From Rubellimicrobium thermophilum DSM 16684 (lineage in GTDB: Bacteria > Pseudomonadota > Alphaproteobacteria > Rhodobacterales > Rhodobacteraceae), in contig NZ_KE557324.1 in the NCBI RefSeq assembly GCF_000442315.1, positions 28,501 to 92,500 of the forward strand: a DNA stretch of 64,000 bases, read 5' to 3'. Under the pieces are notes generated by a model. The model saw only the letters and a program-made list of their open reading frames with translations, was not told the origin of the DNA and did not search any database. The translations under genes and the position numbers were made by a program. Shown piece by piece: positions 9,744 through 18,992 of the stretch (position 1 is the stretch's first letter; each line of letters opens with the position of its first letter).

Positions 9744-11584
9744 TCAGGCCGCCCGATCAGGGGCGCTGCGCGCATCCCGTCGCTGGCGCTCCCGTACGGG
9801 CAGCAGCGCGAAACGCACTCTCAGGGTATGCCGATCCGGCCCGGCCTCCTCGGCGACCGTGCCGCCGAGTTGCGCCGCGAAGGCCGCGATCAGCTGCCGC
9901 CCGAGACCGGGAACCTCGGCATCCGGGGCGGTTTCTTCGGTTCCGGCCGCGGCGCTGTTGGCGATTTCCAGCTCGGCCTCGCCGCTGCCGCCGCCCTCCC
10001 GAAAGACGAGCCGGAGCCAGGGGGTGCCCCCGGCATCCGGCGCAGCATGCTTGATGGCATTCGTCATCGCCTCTGTATGCAGCAGGGCGAGCGGCACCGC
10101 CTGTTCCGGCACCAGATGGACAGGCGCGAACTCCGTCTCCACGCGGAAACTGCGTCCCGGTCCCGCGGCCATGGCCAGGATCTGGCGCGTGATGTCGCCC
10201 AGAAGCTCGTCGGCGCGCACATCGGTCTGTCCGGAGGTCTGGTAGAGCTCCTTGTGCACCGTGGCGAGGCTCATCACCCGTTCCTGCAGGCCCTGCATCA
10301 GGATCCGGGTCTCGGGGCTGCGGGCGCGGCGCATCTGCATGTTCATGATCGAGGCGATGAGCTGCAGGTTGTTCTTCACCCGATGATGGACCTCGCGCAG
10401 CAGGACTTCCTTCTGATGCAGCGTGTTCTCGAGCTCGGCCTCGTCGTGCAGGATCGTGTCGGTCATCCGCCGGAAGGCGCGGGCCACCTCCACGATCTCG
10501 CGCGGGGCGCCCTCCATCTCGAGGGGGGCGACCGAGCGATGGCCCGAGGCGAATTCCCCGATCGCGCGGACGAGCGTCCGCATGTGGCGTGTCACCAGCC
10601 GTTCGGCGGCCCACCAGGCCACCACCAGGCTGCCGGCCCACATCAGCGCCGCCAGGACCCAGGGGGGCACTGACCGTCAGCAACCCCCCGAAGGAGAGGG
10701 CCGCCTGCGTCGGGACCGAGCCCAGCGCATAGAGCTCTCCCGGCAGGAGGGGGGCCACGGCATAGAGCCGCTCCTCGCCCGAAGCGGTGCGCCCCGAAAA
10801 GGTCGTTCCCGGGCCGCGATCCACGATGGCGCCCAGATCGATCCCCACGGGCAGCAGATCGGCCGCCCGCGCCTCCCCTGTCAGCACCTCTCCGGCGCGG
10901 TTGAAGGTCAGCAGATCCGGGCGCAGCGCCTGGGGCGCCGTGGCAGGGGGAATGCTGACCACGGCATCATGCGGCAATGCGAGCGCGACATAGCCGCGAT
11001 AGATCGCCTCCGAGCCGGGACCGGGAAGGAAGACGGGATGGACCACAAGCAGGATCGAGGTGCCGGAGAGCGGGGCATCGGCCACGACATGGATGGCCGG
11101 GCAGCGGATCGGCAGCAATCTTCTCCACGAGAGGGCTGCCGCTGTAATCGTAGCTGGCCCCGCCGGCGGCGCAGGTCATCCGGCCATCGGCCGCGACGAA
11201 GCCCACGACAGAATACTGGGGCGACTGGGCCGCGATCCGCGACAGGGCCGCATCGCAGGCGGCCTCATTCGCGGTCAGGGGCGCAACGGCAAGCGCGAGC
11301 GCCTGGGCCGCGCCCTGGGCCTCGCGCAGGAGGCCGACCTCGGTCGCGGCGGCGCGCAGCGTCGCCCCCTCGAGCAGGGCGGCGCGGCTCGCGCGGGCGG
11401 CCTCGAGCCAGGCATCGGCCTGCAGCAGGGAGACGACGCCAAGCGGCAGCAGCGCCACGGCGATCAGCGAAGCCAGCCGCAGCCCGAGAGGCCCGGCCCG
11501 TTTCCGCCCCGATCCCCCGGCCGGAGAGCCCGGCCCGATCCCCGGCGGTGTGCCGGAAGCGCCCGGAGCGGGCGCGCCCCTCAT
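9744..11584 (-). CDS. membrane sensor histidine kinase of HisKA_2/HWE type, general stress locus (two frameshifts)
   Basis: Joined from three frames, the protein is about 612 residues. The order is: N-terminal membrane segment (LRLASLIAVALLPLGVVSLL, about residues 32-52), a periplasmic sensor domain of about 230 residues, a second membrane segment (VLAALMWAGSLVVAWWAAER), a HAMP-like linker, the HisKA_2 phosphoacceptor motif REVHHRVKNNLQLIASIMNM, and an ATPase domain with the N-box HTEAMTNAIKHA and PGLGRQLIAAFAAQLGG. Extra bases in C-runs at about 11097 and 10662-10667 explain both frame changes. The start overlaps the ecfG stop (ATGA). Kinases at this position phosphorylate PhyR in relatives, so this is probably the stress sensor of the locus (family knowledge plus context). 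Confidence 0.85.
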
Positions 11585-12177
11585 GCTGCGCGCACCCCCG
11601 AGCGACCCAGCACGGCCAGGGTTGCGGCATCCGCACTGCTGAGCAGTTCCTCGCCCTCCTCGAGGCCGAGCATCTCGGCCAGGCGGGCCCGGGCACGGTT
11701 GGCCCGGCTCTTCACGGTTCCCACGGCGACCCCCATCATCTCGGCCGCCTCTTCATAGGCAAAGCCCGACGCGCCGACCAGAATGAGCACCTCGCGGTGT
11801 TCGGGGGACAGCTGGTCGAAGGCACGGCGGAAATCGGCAAGGGCGAGACGCCCGTCATGGGAGGGTTTCTCGCACAGCGTGGCGGCATGGACACCTTCGG
11901 GATCGGCCACCTCGCGGCGCATCTTGCGCCTGTCGGAATAGAAGGTGTTGCGCAGGATCGTGAAGAGCCAGGCCCGCAGGTTGGAGCCGGGCTGGAACTT
12001 GTCGATATGGGTCCAGGCCTTGACGATGGTGTCCTGCACCAGGTCATCGGCTGCCGAGACATTGCGCGTGAGCGAGATGGCAAAGGCGCGCAGGGCCCCC
12101 AGATGATCGGCGATCTCCTCGCGCGGGTCCCGGGGCGTCGTCGGGATTTCGGCCCCCGTGGCCGGGGCCATGGTCAC
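11581..12177 (-). CDS. ecfG: general stress response ECF sigma factor EcfG
   Basis: The protein has 198 residues. The sigma2 region runs over about residues 25-90 (LRAFAISLTRN, ADDLVQDTIVKAW, NLRAWLFTILRNTFYSDRR). The sigma4 region (FDQLSPEHREVLILVGASG, YEEAAEMMGVAVGTVKSRAN) lies around 115-175. These are the EcfG/RpoE2 signatures of Alphaproteobacteria. EcfG directs RNA polymerase to GGAAC-N16/17-CGTT promoters and is held by NepR until phosphorylated PhyR removes it. The gene overlaps nepR upstream and the kinase downstream by four bases each, giving a coupled nepR-ecfG-kinase operon. The promoter upstream of nepR matches the EcfG consensus, which implies positive autoregulation. Confidence 0.94.
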   Translation of the reverse strand: MTMAPATGAEIPTTPRDPREEIADHLGALRAFAISLTRNVSAADDLVQDTIVKAWTHIDKFQPGSNLRAWLFTILRNTFYSDRRKMRREVADPEGVHAATLCEKPSHDGRLALADFRRAFDQLSPEHREVLILVGASGFAYEEAAEMMGVAVGTVKSRANRARARLAEMLGLEEGEELLSSADAATLAVLGRSGVRAA

Positions 12178-12344
12178 GAACGCTTCTCCCTTTCGGTTTC
12201 ACGGGCCTTGAGCTGGGCGATGAGATCCCTGAAGCGATCGGGGACCTCCTCGTTCAGCAGATCCTCGTAGACCCGTCGGAGATTCTCGTCGATCTGCTGG
12301 TGAAGCCGACTCTTTCCCTTTGCGTCGCTCATGTCCATATACAT
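12174..12344 (-). CDS. nepR: anti-sigma factor NepR
   Basis: NepR is a 56-residue protein if the first ATG of three closely spaced ones is used. The shorter forms begin at 12338 and 12332. Its core, LHQQIDENLRRVYEDLLNEE then VPDRFRDLIAQL, is the classic NepR helical pair that binds EcfG and, under stress, the sigma-like domain of PhyR. I prefer the start at 12344 because GGACAGG lies 7 bases upstream. The stop overlaps the ecfG start. The EcfG-type promoter has its -10 element about 40 bases upstream of this ATG, leaving a short leader of about 30 bases. Confidence 0.93.
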   Translation of the reverse strand: MYMDMSDAKGKSRLHQQIDENLRRVYEDLLNEEVPDRFRDLIAQLKARETEREKRS

Positions 12345-12374
12345 GCCCAGACCTGTCCCCCAGGTATTTCCCTT

Positions 12375-12409
12375 CGGAACCGAACGCGCAACGGCGGCGT
12401 TCGGTTCCG
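12375..12409. promoter_or_regulatory. palindromic divergent EcfG promoter between nepR and phyR
   Basis: Two 13-bp arms, CGGAACCGAACGC at 12375-12387 and its exact complement at 12397-12409, flank nine bases. On the plus strand GGAAC (12376-12380) and CGTT (12398-12401) are 17 bases apart and face phyR. On the minus strand GGAAC (12408-12404) and CGTT (12386-12383) are also 17 bases apart and face nepR. The -35 element of each promoter overlaps the -10 region of the other. Confidence 0.88.
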
Positions 12410-12455
12410 CTGAACGGCTCATGTCATGCAACAACACGGGAAGGGGACATCCACC

Positions 12456-13253
12456 ATGCCGCAGACCTTTGCCGACGCGGTCGCCGCGAGCCTGCCGCAT
12501 CTGCGCCGTTATGCAAGGGCACTCACCGGCGAGCAAAGGACCGGCGATGCCATCGCGGCACGGACCCTTGAGGGGCTCATCGCCGATCCGTCCGTGCTGG
12601 AAAGGGATCTCGAGCCGCGGCTGATGCTGTTTCGTGCCTTTCACCGCACCTGGCGGCGCGAGGGGGCCCCGGTGGGCGAGGCCGACAGCCACCTCGCGCA
12701 GCGGGCGCAATCCCATCTGGCCCGCCTGACACCCAACACGCGCGAGGCCCTGCTGCTCCATGCCATCGAGGGCTTCACGGCGCAGGAGATCGGTGCGGTG
12801 ATGGAGGTCCCGCCCGAGACGGCCGCCGACTTCATCGACACCGCCCTGCGCGAGATGGCGGAATCCGTCGCCGGCCGCGTCATGATCATCGAGGACGAAG
12901 CCATCATCGCCATGGACATCGCCGCCATCGTCCGCGAGATGGGACACCGCGTCACCGGCATCGCCCGTACCCGGTTCGAGGCCGTCAGGCTTGCCCGCGA
13001 GGAACGGCCGGATCTCATCCTCGCCGATATCCAGCTGGCGGACAATTCGTCCGGCATCGATGCCGTCAACGAGATCCTGGCCGAGTTCGCCGACCTGCCG
13101 GTGATCTTCATCACGGCTTTCCCCGAACGGCTGCTGACCGGGGAGAGGCCCGAGCCGGCCTTCCTGATCACCAAGCCCTACCGGGAGGAGCAGGTGCGCT
13201 CGGCCGTCAGCCAGGCGATGTTCTTCGCCTCGACCGAGACCCTTGCCGCCTGA
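12456..13253 (+). CDS. phyR: PhyR, anti-anti-sigma response regulator
   Basis: PhyR (265 residues) has an N-terminal sigma-like domain (about residues 1-140; LPHLRRYARALTGEQ, LTPNTREALLLHAIEG, QEIGAVMEVPPETA) and a C-terminal receiver domain beginning VMIIEDEAIIAMDI. The phosphoacceptor is Asp191 in LILADIQLADNSSG, and Lys240 lies in FLITKPYREEQ. Phosphorylation exposes the sigma-like domain, which binds NepR and frees EcfG. I start at 12456 because it gives the normal N-terminus. An in-frame ATG at 12426 is possible but adds non-homologous residues. It is transcribed divergently from nepR-ecfG out of the shared palindromic promoter. All catalytic residues appear intact. Confidence 0.95.
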   Translation: MPQTFADAVAASLPHLRRYARALTGEQRTGDAIAARTLEGLIADPSVLERDLEPRLMLFRAFHRTWRREGAPVGEADSHLAQRAQSHLARLTPNTREALLLHAIEGFTAQEIGAVMEVPPETAADFIDTALREMAESVAGRVMIIEDEAIIAMDIAAIVREMGHRVTGIARTRFEAVRLAREERPDLILADIQLADNSSGIDAVNEILAEFADLPVIFITAFPERLLTGERPEPAFLITKPYREEQVRSAVSQAMFFASTETLAA

Positions 13254-13272
13254 GGCCGGAAAGAGGGAAGGC

Positions 13273-13642
13273 CTAGGTGCGGCGCAGACGGGCCAGCAGC
13301 GCATGCACGTCTCGGGTGCGGAAGGGACGGGCCAGAACGGGAAAACCTTCGGGCGCCTGTTCGGCCTGCTCTCCCATCAGCACCGCCCGACCGTCGCGCG
13401 CCGCGATCATCGCCTCGAGGGCCGAGCCGCGGAAGGCCGCCGGTGCGGCGGCGACAAAGGCCACCGCAAGGCGCGAAACCCCCCCCGATCCGGGCCAGGG
13501 CCTCCTGCGCATCGCGGGCCAGAAGGATCCGTCCGCCCAGCGCCGCGGCCGGATCCCATTCGGCGATGGCCTGCGCGATGTCCTGTGCCACAAGAACATG
13601 ATGCAGCACGACAAGATAGGCAGGCTGCGGCGGAGGGCTCAT
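13273..13642 (-). CDS. small pseudo-receiver protein (one frameshift)
   Basis: Joined, this is about 122 residues of a single receiver-like domain: start SPPPQPAYLVVLHHVLVAQD, then ILLARDAQEALARIGG, and a C-terminal VLARPFRTRDVHALLARLRR that matches the last strand and helix of receivers. The Asp expected after the third strand is absent (the stretch reads LAVAFVAAAPAAF), and the conserved Lys before Pro-Phe is Arg. So it cannot be phosphorylated in the usual way. The frame change coincides with a run of C at 13480-13487. It converges on phyR with 19 bases between stops and is divergent from the Crp/Fnr gene. It may be a decoy or scaffold in the stress pathway, but this is speculation. Confidence 0.55.
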
Positions 13643-13727
13643 GGCAGGGGTCTCCCGGTCGGTCGGCCGCCCCCCTATGGAACCGGATCGCCTCTTCCGC
13701 ATTAAACTGCGACATAGGCAAGCCCTC

Positions 13728-14462
13728 ATGCTGACCATTCCCTGCCGTCTCTGTCCGCTGCGACGCCATGCCCTCTTCGTCCCCTTCACCGACGAGGAAC
13801 TGGCCTTCATGGAACGCTTCAAGCAGGGCGAGCTGGTCGCCGCTGCCGGCAGCACGATCCTTCTCGAGGGGTCCTCCTCTCCCCAGCTCTTCACCGTCCT
13901 GAGCGGGCAGGGCGTGCGTTCCAAGACATTGCCGGACGGGCGGCGGCAGGTGCTCAACTTCCTCTTTCCGGGGGATTTCGTCGGCCTTCAGGCTGGGCTT
14001 CTGGGAGAGATGAAGCATTCGGTCGAGGCGCGCACGCCGATGATGCTCTGCGTCTTCGACCGCTCTTCGCTGTGGCGCCTCTTCCGGGCCTCGCCGGCGC
14101 GGGCCTATGATCTCACCTGGATTGCTGCGGTCGAAGAGCATTTCCTGGGAGAGACCGTGGCCAGCCTCGGCCAGCGCGATGCGACCGAACGCGTGGCCTG
14201 GGCGCTGCTGCGGATCTGGACAAGGCTGCGGGCCATCGGCCTGTCCGAGGATGGCGGTGCGGTGCCCTTTCCCTTCCGGCAGCAGGACCTGGCGGATGCG
14301 CTCGGCCTGTCGCTGGTGCATACCAACAAGACGCTGGCGCGTCTGCGCGCGCTCGGACTTGTCCGGTGGTCCGAGGGGCGTCTGCATGTCTCTGATCCCC
14401 GGCGCCTGGCCGAGATGGGCCACACCGATCTCGAAAGACCCGAGCGGCGCCCCCTGATGTAG
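13728..14462 (+). CDS. Crp/Fnr family transcriptional regulator
   Basis: The protein has 244 residues. It starts MLTIPCRLCPLRRHALFVPF, with a CxxC pair near the N-terminus that resembles Rhodobacterales Fnr-like regulators. A cyclic-nucleotide-binding fold follows (about residues 20-140; LNFLFPGDFVGLQAG), then a long dimer helix and a C-terminal winged helix (FRQQDLADALGLSLVHTNKT, LARLRALGLV). Only two cysteines are visible in the N-terminal cluster, fewer than in canonical Fnr, so iron-sulfur binding is uncertain. The ATG at 13728 gives a normal N-terminus; earlier in-frame ATGs look non-coding. The target genes cannot be deduced. The gene starts 86 bases from the divergent pseudo-receiver. 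Confidence 0.85.
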   Translation: MLTIPCRLCPLRRHALFVPFTDEELAFMERFKQGELVAAAGSTILLEGSSSPQLFTVLSGQGVRSKTLPDGRRQVLNFLFPGDFVGLQAGLLGEMKHSVEARTPMMLCVFDRSSLWRLFRASPARAYDLTWIAAVEEHFLGETVASLGQRDATERVAWALLRIWTRLRAIGLSEDGGAVPFPFRQQDLADALGLSLVHTNKTLARLRALGLVRWSEGRLHVSDPRRLAEMGHTDLERPERRPLM

Positions 14463-14532
14463 CCCCCCGCCGCAAGGGGAGGAAGAAGGGGGCGTCCGGC
14501 TGGCCCGGTCCTGCCCCGGTCTGTCCGGTTTC

Positions 14533-15725
14533 TCAGCCGGGAGTCACCCGCAGGATGCCGCCCCGGGGGTCGTCGATCAGCAGAAGCAGCGCGCCATCCT
14601 CCAGCACCTCCACATCGCGCAGGCGGCCGATCTCGCCCAGAAGCCGTTCCTCGCCCGTGATCCGTCCGTCCTCGCCCTGACGCAGACGCACAAGGCCGCC
14701 GGGGTTGAGCGAGCCGATGAGGAGATCGCCCGACCATCCGTCGAACATGCTGCCCTCGTAGAAGGCCAGACCCGAAGGTGCGATCACGGGATCCCAGTAA
14801 TAGACCGGCTCCTCGAACCCTTCGCCGCGCGGCTCTCCCGATCCGATGGGGGCGCCGGAATACTCCACGCCATAGCTGACCACGGGCCAGCCGTAATTGG
14901 CCCCCCGCCGGATGAGGTTCAGCTCGTCGCCGCCGCGCGCCCCATGTTCGACGATCCAGAGCTGTCCCCGGGCATCGAGCGCCGCCCCCTGTGGATTGCG
15001 ATGGCCGAGGGTCCAGACCGCGGGATGACCGGCCCTGTCCTCTGCATGGGGGTTGTCCGGGGGGATCGAGCCATCGGGATTGATGCGGATCACCTTGCCC
15101 CAGGTGGCCTGCGGATCCTGAGCCCGCTCCCGCTCGGGGGCCCGGGAATGCTCTCCCGTGGTGATGGCGAGGGTGCCATCGGGCAAGAAGAGGATGCGGG
15201 AGCCGTAATGCATCGGACTGTCCGAGGGCGGCTCCTGCACGAAGATGTCCTGCACCTCGGACAGGCTGCGGCCATCCTCTGCCAGCACCCCCGGGCTGCG
15301 GCGGTGGCGGTCAGGCCCCCGCCCAAGGGCTTGCTGTAGGTCCAGAAGATCGTGCGGTCCGTGGCGAAATCCGGGGAGATCGTGACATCCAGCAGCCCGC
15401 CCTGCCGCCGGGCATCGACCTCGGGCAGGCCCTCGACGGGCTCCGACAGGGTGCCGTCCGCCGCCACGATCCGCAGCCGCCCCGGCCGCTCGGTGACGAG
15501 GAAGCGGCCGTCCGGCAGCGGCGCGATGCCCCAGGGATGCTCGAGCGGGCCGGCAAAGGGTTCGGCCCGGACAGGCGTGGGATCGAGCGCCGGGGCGCGG
15601 GTCTGGCCGTCCCAGGCCGGTTCGAAGGCGGCGTTGGGGGGGGCCTGTTCGACCTGGGCCCGGGCGGGTGCAGCGGCAAGGGCAAGGCAGGCCGTCAGGC
15701 CAAGACAGGCGCCGGACGACATCAT
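14533..15725 (-). CDS. periplasmic PQQ-dependent sugar dehydrogenase, YliI/Asd type (one frameshift)
   Basis: Joined length is 397 residues, including a signal peptide (GACLGLTACLALAAAPARAQ). The beta-propeller is of the glucose/sorbosone dehydrogenase family: EHPWGIAPLPDGRFLVTERP, GGLLDVTISPDFATDRTIFW, then after the join MHYGSRILFLPDGTLAITTG, VWTLGHRNPQGAALD, WIVEHGARGGDELNLI and GANYGWPVVSYG. Such enzymes oxidise soluble aldoses using PQQ in the periplasm. The frame changes at a C-run near 15288-15292, where one base appears to be missing. The start at 15725 follows AGGAGG at a spacing of 7-8 bases. It converges with the Crp/Fnr gene. The actual substrate is unknown. Confidence 0.85.
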
Positions 15726-15784
15726 GGGGCGGTCCTCCTTCTGTGGCATGCGCCTCAGCTAGCGCGCGTCCTGCCGGCGTCTTC

Positions 15785-16840
15785 TCACATGGCCTTGTGC
15801 AGGCGGGAGAGTGCCCAGGCCGCTGCATCCGCCACGACCGGATCGGCCGCATCCCGATGCGCGGCGGCCGCCGGGATCAGGGCGGGATCGCCGGAATTGC
15901 CGATGGCATAAAGGACATTGCGCAAGAAGCGGGCATGGCCGATCCGCTTCACCGGCGTGCCGGCAAAGCGGGCGCGGAAGCCGGCCTCGTCCAGGGCCGC
16001 CAGCTCGGCAAGCGGGGGCGCGGGTGCATCGGGCCGATAGCGCAGTTCGCGCGCGGCCACGGCGAACTTGTTCCACGGGCAGACGGCCAGACAGTCATCG
16101 CAACCGAAGATGCGGTTGCCGGTCGCCAGGCGGAATTCCTCGGGCCAGGCGCCGCGATGTTCGATGGTCAGATAGCTGAGGCAGCGCCGGGCATCGAGCC
16201 GGAAGGGCGCCGGGAAGGCCCGGGTCGGGCAGGAGTCGAGGCAGCGCGTGCAGGAGCCGCAATGGTCCCGCTCCGGCCTGTCGGGGGGGAGCTCCAGCGT
16301 GGTCATGATGGCGCCGAGGAAGACCCAGTTGCCGAAGCCCCGGCCCAGAAGATTCGTGTGCTTGCCCTGCCAGCCAAGGCCCGCCGCCTGCGCCAGCGGC
16401 TTTTCCATTACCGGGGCGGTGTCCACGAAGACCTTCCCCTCGGCCCCCGGCGCCTGCGCCAGCAGCCAGCGCAGGAGGCGCTTGAGCCGCGGCTTGACGC
16501 TGTCGTGATAATCGCGCCCCTTGGCATAGACGCTGATGGCCGCATGGTCCCGGCGGGCCAGCACGGCCAGCGGATCGGTGCGGGGGGCATAGCTGTCGGC
16601 CAGCATCACCACCGAGCGCGCCGCCGGCCAGAGCGCGGCGGGGCTGGCGCGCCAGGACGCCCGATCGGCCATCCACCCCATCGTCCCGTGCATCCCGGCC
16701 TCGAGAAAGACCCGGAGCCTTTCGCCCGCCTGGGGGATCGCATCGGGCCGACAGACCCCCATCGCGGCAAAGCCGGCGGCTTCGGCCTCGGCCCGCAGTC
16801 CGGCCTTCAGGGCCTCGGCCTCAGAAGTCGAGATCCGCAT
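15785..16840 (-). CDS. queG: epoxyqueuosine reductase
   Basis: QueG (351 residues) reduces epoxyqueuosine to queuosine in tRNA, the last step of queuosine synthesis, using cobalamin and two 4Fe-4S clusters. The ferredoxin-like motifs are visible as [13 protein letters not shown] and [13 protein letters not shown] (about residues 190-255). The N-terminal cobalamin domain contains [16 protein letters not shown] and [16 protein letters not shown]-like C-terminus ends [16 protein letters not shown] and [10 protein letters not shown]. The chosen ATG overlaps the end of the GST gene by 20 bases and suggests co-transcription with it. All eight cysteines appear present. Confidence 0.93.
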   Translation of the reverse strand: MRISTSEAEALKAGLRAEAEAAGFAAMGVCRPDAIPQAGERLRVFLEAGMHGTMGWMADRASWRASPAALWPAARSVVMLADSYAPRTDPLAVLARRDHAAISVYAKGRDYHDSVKPRLKRLLRWLLAQAPGAEGKVFVDTAPVMEKPLAQAAGLGWQGKHTNLLGRGFGNWVFLGAIMTTLELPPDRPERDHCGSCTRCLDSCPTRAFPAPFRLDARRCLSYLTIEHRGAWPEEFRLATGNRIFGCDDCLAVCPWNKFAVAARELRYRPDAPAPPLAELAALDEAGFRARFAGTPVKRIGHARFLRNVLYAIGNSGDPALIPAAAAHRDAADPVVADAAAWALSRLHKAM

Positions 16841-17519
16841 AATGCCGCGCCGGCCGGAAGCCCGGCACCTGATCGGCCAGGATGGAGCGGAAGGCGGGGC
16901 GCGACTTGACCTTGGCATACCAGTCCTTGACCGTCTCGAACTGGTGCCAGGGCACGTCCGAGACATAGTCGAGCACCGAAAGCTGAGCGGCGGCCGCGAA
17001 ATCGGCCAGCGTCAGATCGTTCCCCGCGAGCCAGCGCCGGATCTCCAGAAGCTGGGTCATGTAGGCGAGATGGGTCTTGATGTCGCGCGCGCCGGCCTTG
17101 ACGGCGGCCGAATCCGGCGGGGCCCCGCCGCCCATCAGCTTCTTGAAGACCCGCTCGCCCATCAGCTTGCGGGTGACCTCGGCATGGAACTTGCCGTCGA
17201 ACCAGGCACAGAGGCGCCGCACCTCGTAGCGGGCATCCGGATCCCGCGGCATCAGGGGAGGCTGGGGAAACACCTCGTCCAGATACTCGCAGATCGCCTG
17301 GCTGTCGGCGAGCATCCGCCCGCCGATGCGCAGGACCGGCACCTGTCCCGCCGGATTGCGGCGCAGGAATTCCGGATCCTTCTCCCAGTAGCGTTCCTCG
17401 ACCAGTTCCACCTCGATGCGCTTCTCGCCCAGCGTGAGGCGCACCTTCCGGCAGAAGGGCGACAGGGGATAATGATAGAGGCGCGTTGCAGCCGAAGCGG
17501 GGGGAACGGACGGCGTCAT
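16821..17519 (-). CDS. glutathione S-transferase family protein
   Basis: The protein has 232 residues. The N-terminal thioredoxin-like domain reads [20 protein letters not shown], then [20 protein letters not shown] with the glutathione-binding Val-Pro and the Asp/Glu-Ser pair, and [12 protein letters not shown]. The all-helical C-terminal domain (about 95-225) contains [18 protein letters not shown]. The Ser-Pro-Phe-Cys start suggests a serine or cysteine type enzyme of the alphaproteobacterial cluster often found upstream of queG. It is cytoplasmic and its substrate is unknown. About 250 bases of apparently empty sequence separate it from the mrp operon. Confidence 0.88.
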   Translation of the reverse strand: MTPSVPPASAATRLYHYPLSPFCRKVRLTLGEKRIEVELVEERYWEKDPEFLRRNPAGQVPVLRIGGRMLADSQAICEYLDEVFPQPPLMPRDPDARYEVRRLCAWFDGKFHAEVTRKLMGERVFKKLMGGGAPPDSAAVKAGARDIKTHLAYMTQLLEIRRWLAGNDLTLADFAAAAQLSVLDYVSDVPWHQFETVKDWYAKVKSRPAFRSILADQVPGFRPARHYADLDF

Positions 17520-17770
17520 CAGGCAGGCGGCTCCCTCTCGGTGGGTTCAGGGCCATGCCGCAACAGCCTTGCGGCTGCAAGGGGGGAACCGGTCTGTCCA
17601 TCGCTGCACGGTCCCCTGATCCCGGCAGGATGCCCCCTGCGAGGGCGCCCTTCCGGACAGGCGAAGGCCGATGCGTCATTTGCTTGTGTCGGGGTGGCCG
17701 ACCAGCTGCTGATCCGTGACGGCACGTGATGACAATGTCGTGACGGCCGTCTTCGGCGGTCGGGCACGGA

Positions 17771-18231
17771 TCAGAGGGCCGCAGGGTCACGGGCGAGCGG
17801 CGGACGTGCCGAGGGGGCGGCCCCGTGATCGGCGCCGGCAAAGGTCGCCCAGTCATGTCCGGTGCCGCTGGGCGGCGGATCCCCGGTCCGGGGGGGAGGC
17901 GGGGATCGGGATCCCGGGCGGCACGTCTGCGGTGCAGATAGGCCTTGGCAATCAGATTCGCCGAGATGGGCGCGGTCAGGAACAGGAACAGCGTGATGAG
18001 CAGTTCGTGCCCCGACCAGTCCCCGCGCGAGGTCGGCGCCTGGATCATCGAGGCGATCAGCATGCCTCCCACGCCCAGTGTCGTGGCCTTGGTCGGGCCA
18101 TGCAGCCGCGTCATCAGCGAGGGCAGCCGCACCAGCCCCCAGGAGCCGATCAGGGCGAAGAGCCCGCCGGCCACGATGAAGAGGCTCATGAGGATTTCGA
18201 GGGCGAGGGGCATGGTGCTCATGGACGTCAC
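17771..18231 (-). CDS. mrpG: Mrp Na+(K+)/H+ antiporter subunit G (probable frameshift near 3' end)
   Basis: The N-terminal 105 residues contain three membrane segments, with GSWGLVRLPSLMTRLHGPTK and ATTLGVGGMLIASMI, typical of MnhG/PhaG. In the first frame translation then runs on without a stop into the GST region. A one-base deletion at the G7 run near 17890-17896 would move it into a frame that ends naturally after GADHGAAPSARPPLARDPAAL (given as positions 17771-17833). The joined length is about 153 residues, a little longer than usual. It is the last subunit of the operon, and its ATG overlaps the mrpF stop by four bases. Confidence 0.8.
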
Positions 18232-18500
18232 TCCACGATGTCGCCGCGCAGCAGGAACTTGCAGTAGGCCACCGTGCCCACGAAACCCACCATGGCAAGA
18301 AGCAGCGCGGCCTCGAAGTAGAGGGCGGTATCACGGGCGATGCAGAACAGCACGATCAGCGCGATGGCGTTGATCGTCAGCGTGTCGAGCGCAAGGATGC
18401 GGTCTGCCGCCGTCGGCCCGCGCAGCAGCCGCCAGAGAGTGAGGAGCACGGCCAGCCCCATGCAGACAAAGCCGAAGGCAAGGGCGATCGGGAGAATCAT
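18228..18500 (-). CDS. mrpF: Mrp antiporter subunit F
   Basis: This 90-residue protein has three membrane segments and the MnhF/PhaF motif GPTAADRILALDTLTINAIA around residues 28-47. Subunit F is a small structural component of the hetero-oligomeric Mrp antiporter in the inner membrane. The start overlaps the mrpE stop and the end overlaps the mrpG start, each by four bases. Confidence 0.93.
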   Translation of the reverse strand: MILPIALAFGFVCMGLAVLLTLWRLLRGPTAADRILALDTLTINAIALIVLFCIARDTALYFEAALLLAMVGFVGTVAYCKFLLRGDIVE

Positions 18501-18988
18501 CCGAGGATCTCCTTGAGCGGGGCCTCGTAGCGGGCCTTGATGCGGGCGACGGCCGCTGCGGGATCGGACACGTCGAGGGCATGGACAAGCAGGGCACGGC
18601 CGCAGGCGGACAGGTCGGTGGAGACAGTGCCGGGGGTCAGGCTGATCGTACCGGCCAGTGCGGTGATCGCTTCGGGCGTGCGGACCTCGAGCGGGACGAC
18701 GAGCCAGGCCGGGCGCAGGCGGTCCGAGGGGCGGGTGAGGATGATCCAGGCGACCTCGATATTGGCCACGAGGATGTCCCACAGAAAGACCGCTCCATAG
18801 CGCAGCATCGCCAGGCCGAGGCGCAGGCGGGGCCGGTTCGGCCAGTAGGGCGCGGTCAGCAGCGGCACCGCAAGGCCGATGACAAGCCCGAGGACCACGA
18901 CCCCCGCCGTCACATCGTTGACAAGCAGGATCCAGACCAGCATCACGGTCAGCGACAGGATGGGGTGGGGCAGGATGCGTCGGAGCAT
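18497..18988 (-). CDS. mrpE: Mrp antiporter subunit E
   Basis: The protein has 163 residues. Two N-terminal hydrophobic segments (SLTVMLVWILLVNDVTAGVV and VVLGLVIGLAVPLL) precede a cytoplasmic domain with the MnhE motif ISLTPGTVSTDL (about residues 113-126) and a conserved HALDV. MnhE is required for assembly of the complex. I use the ATG at 18988, four bases after the mrpD stop, because the longer frame upstream lies inside mrpD and has unrelated sequence. The downstream overlap with mrpF is four bases. Confidence 0.92.
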   Translation of the reverse strand: MLRRILPHPILSLTVMLVWILLVNDVTAGVVVLGLVIGLAVPLLTAPYWPNRPRLRLGLAMLRYGAVFLWDILVANIEVAWIILTRPSDRLRPAWLVVPLEVRTPEAITALAGTISLTPGTVSTDLSACGRALLVHALDVSDPAAAVARIKARYEAPLKEILG

Positions 18989-18992
18989 GGCG

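Noticed and set aside
12174..13304. A long nepR frame extending over phyR on the minus strand
   Set aside because: Only the last 56 codons resemble NepR; the remainder is antisense to phyR. The EcfG promoter at 12375-12409 also lies inside the longer frame.
13678..13705. A third EcfG promoter upstream of the Crp/Fnr gene
   Set aside because: GGAAC is present but the bases 16-17 downstream read CATT or ATTA instead of CGTT.
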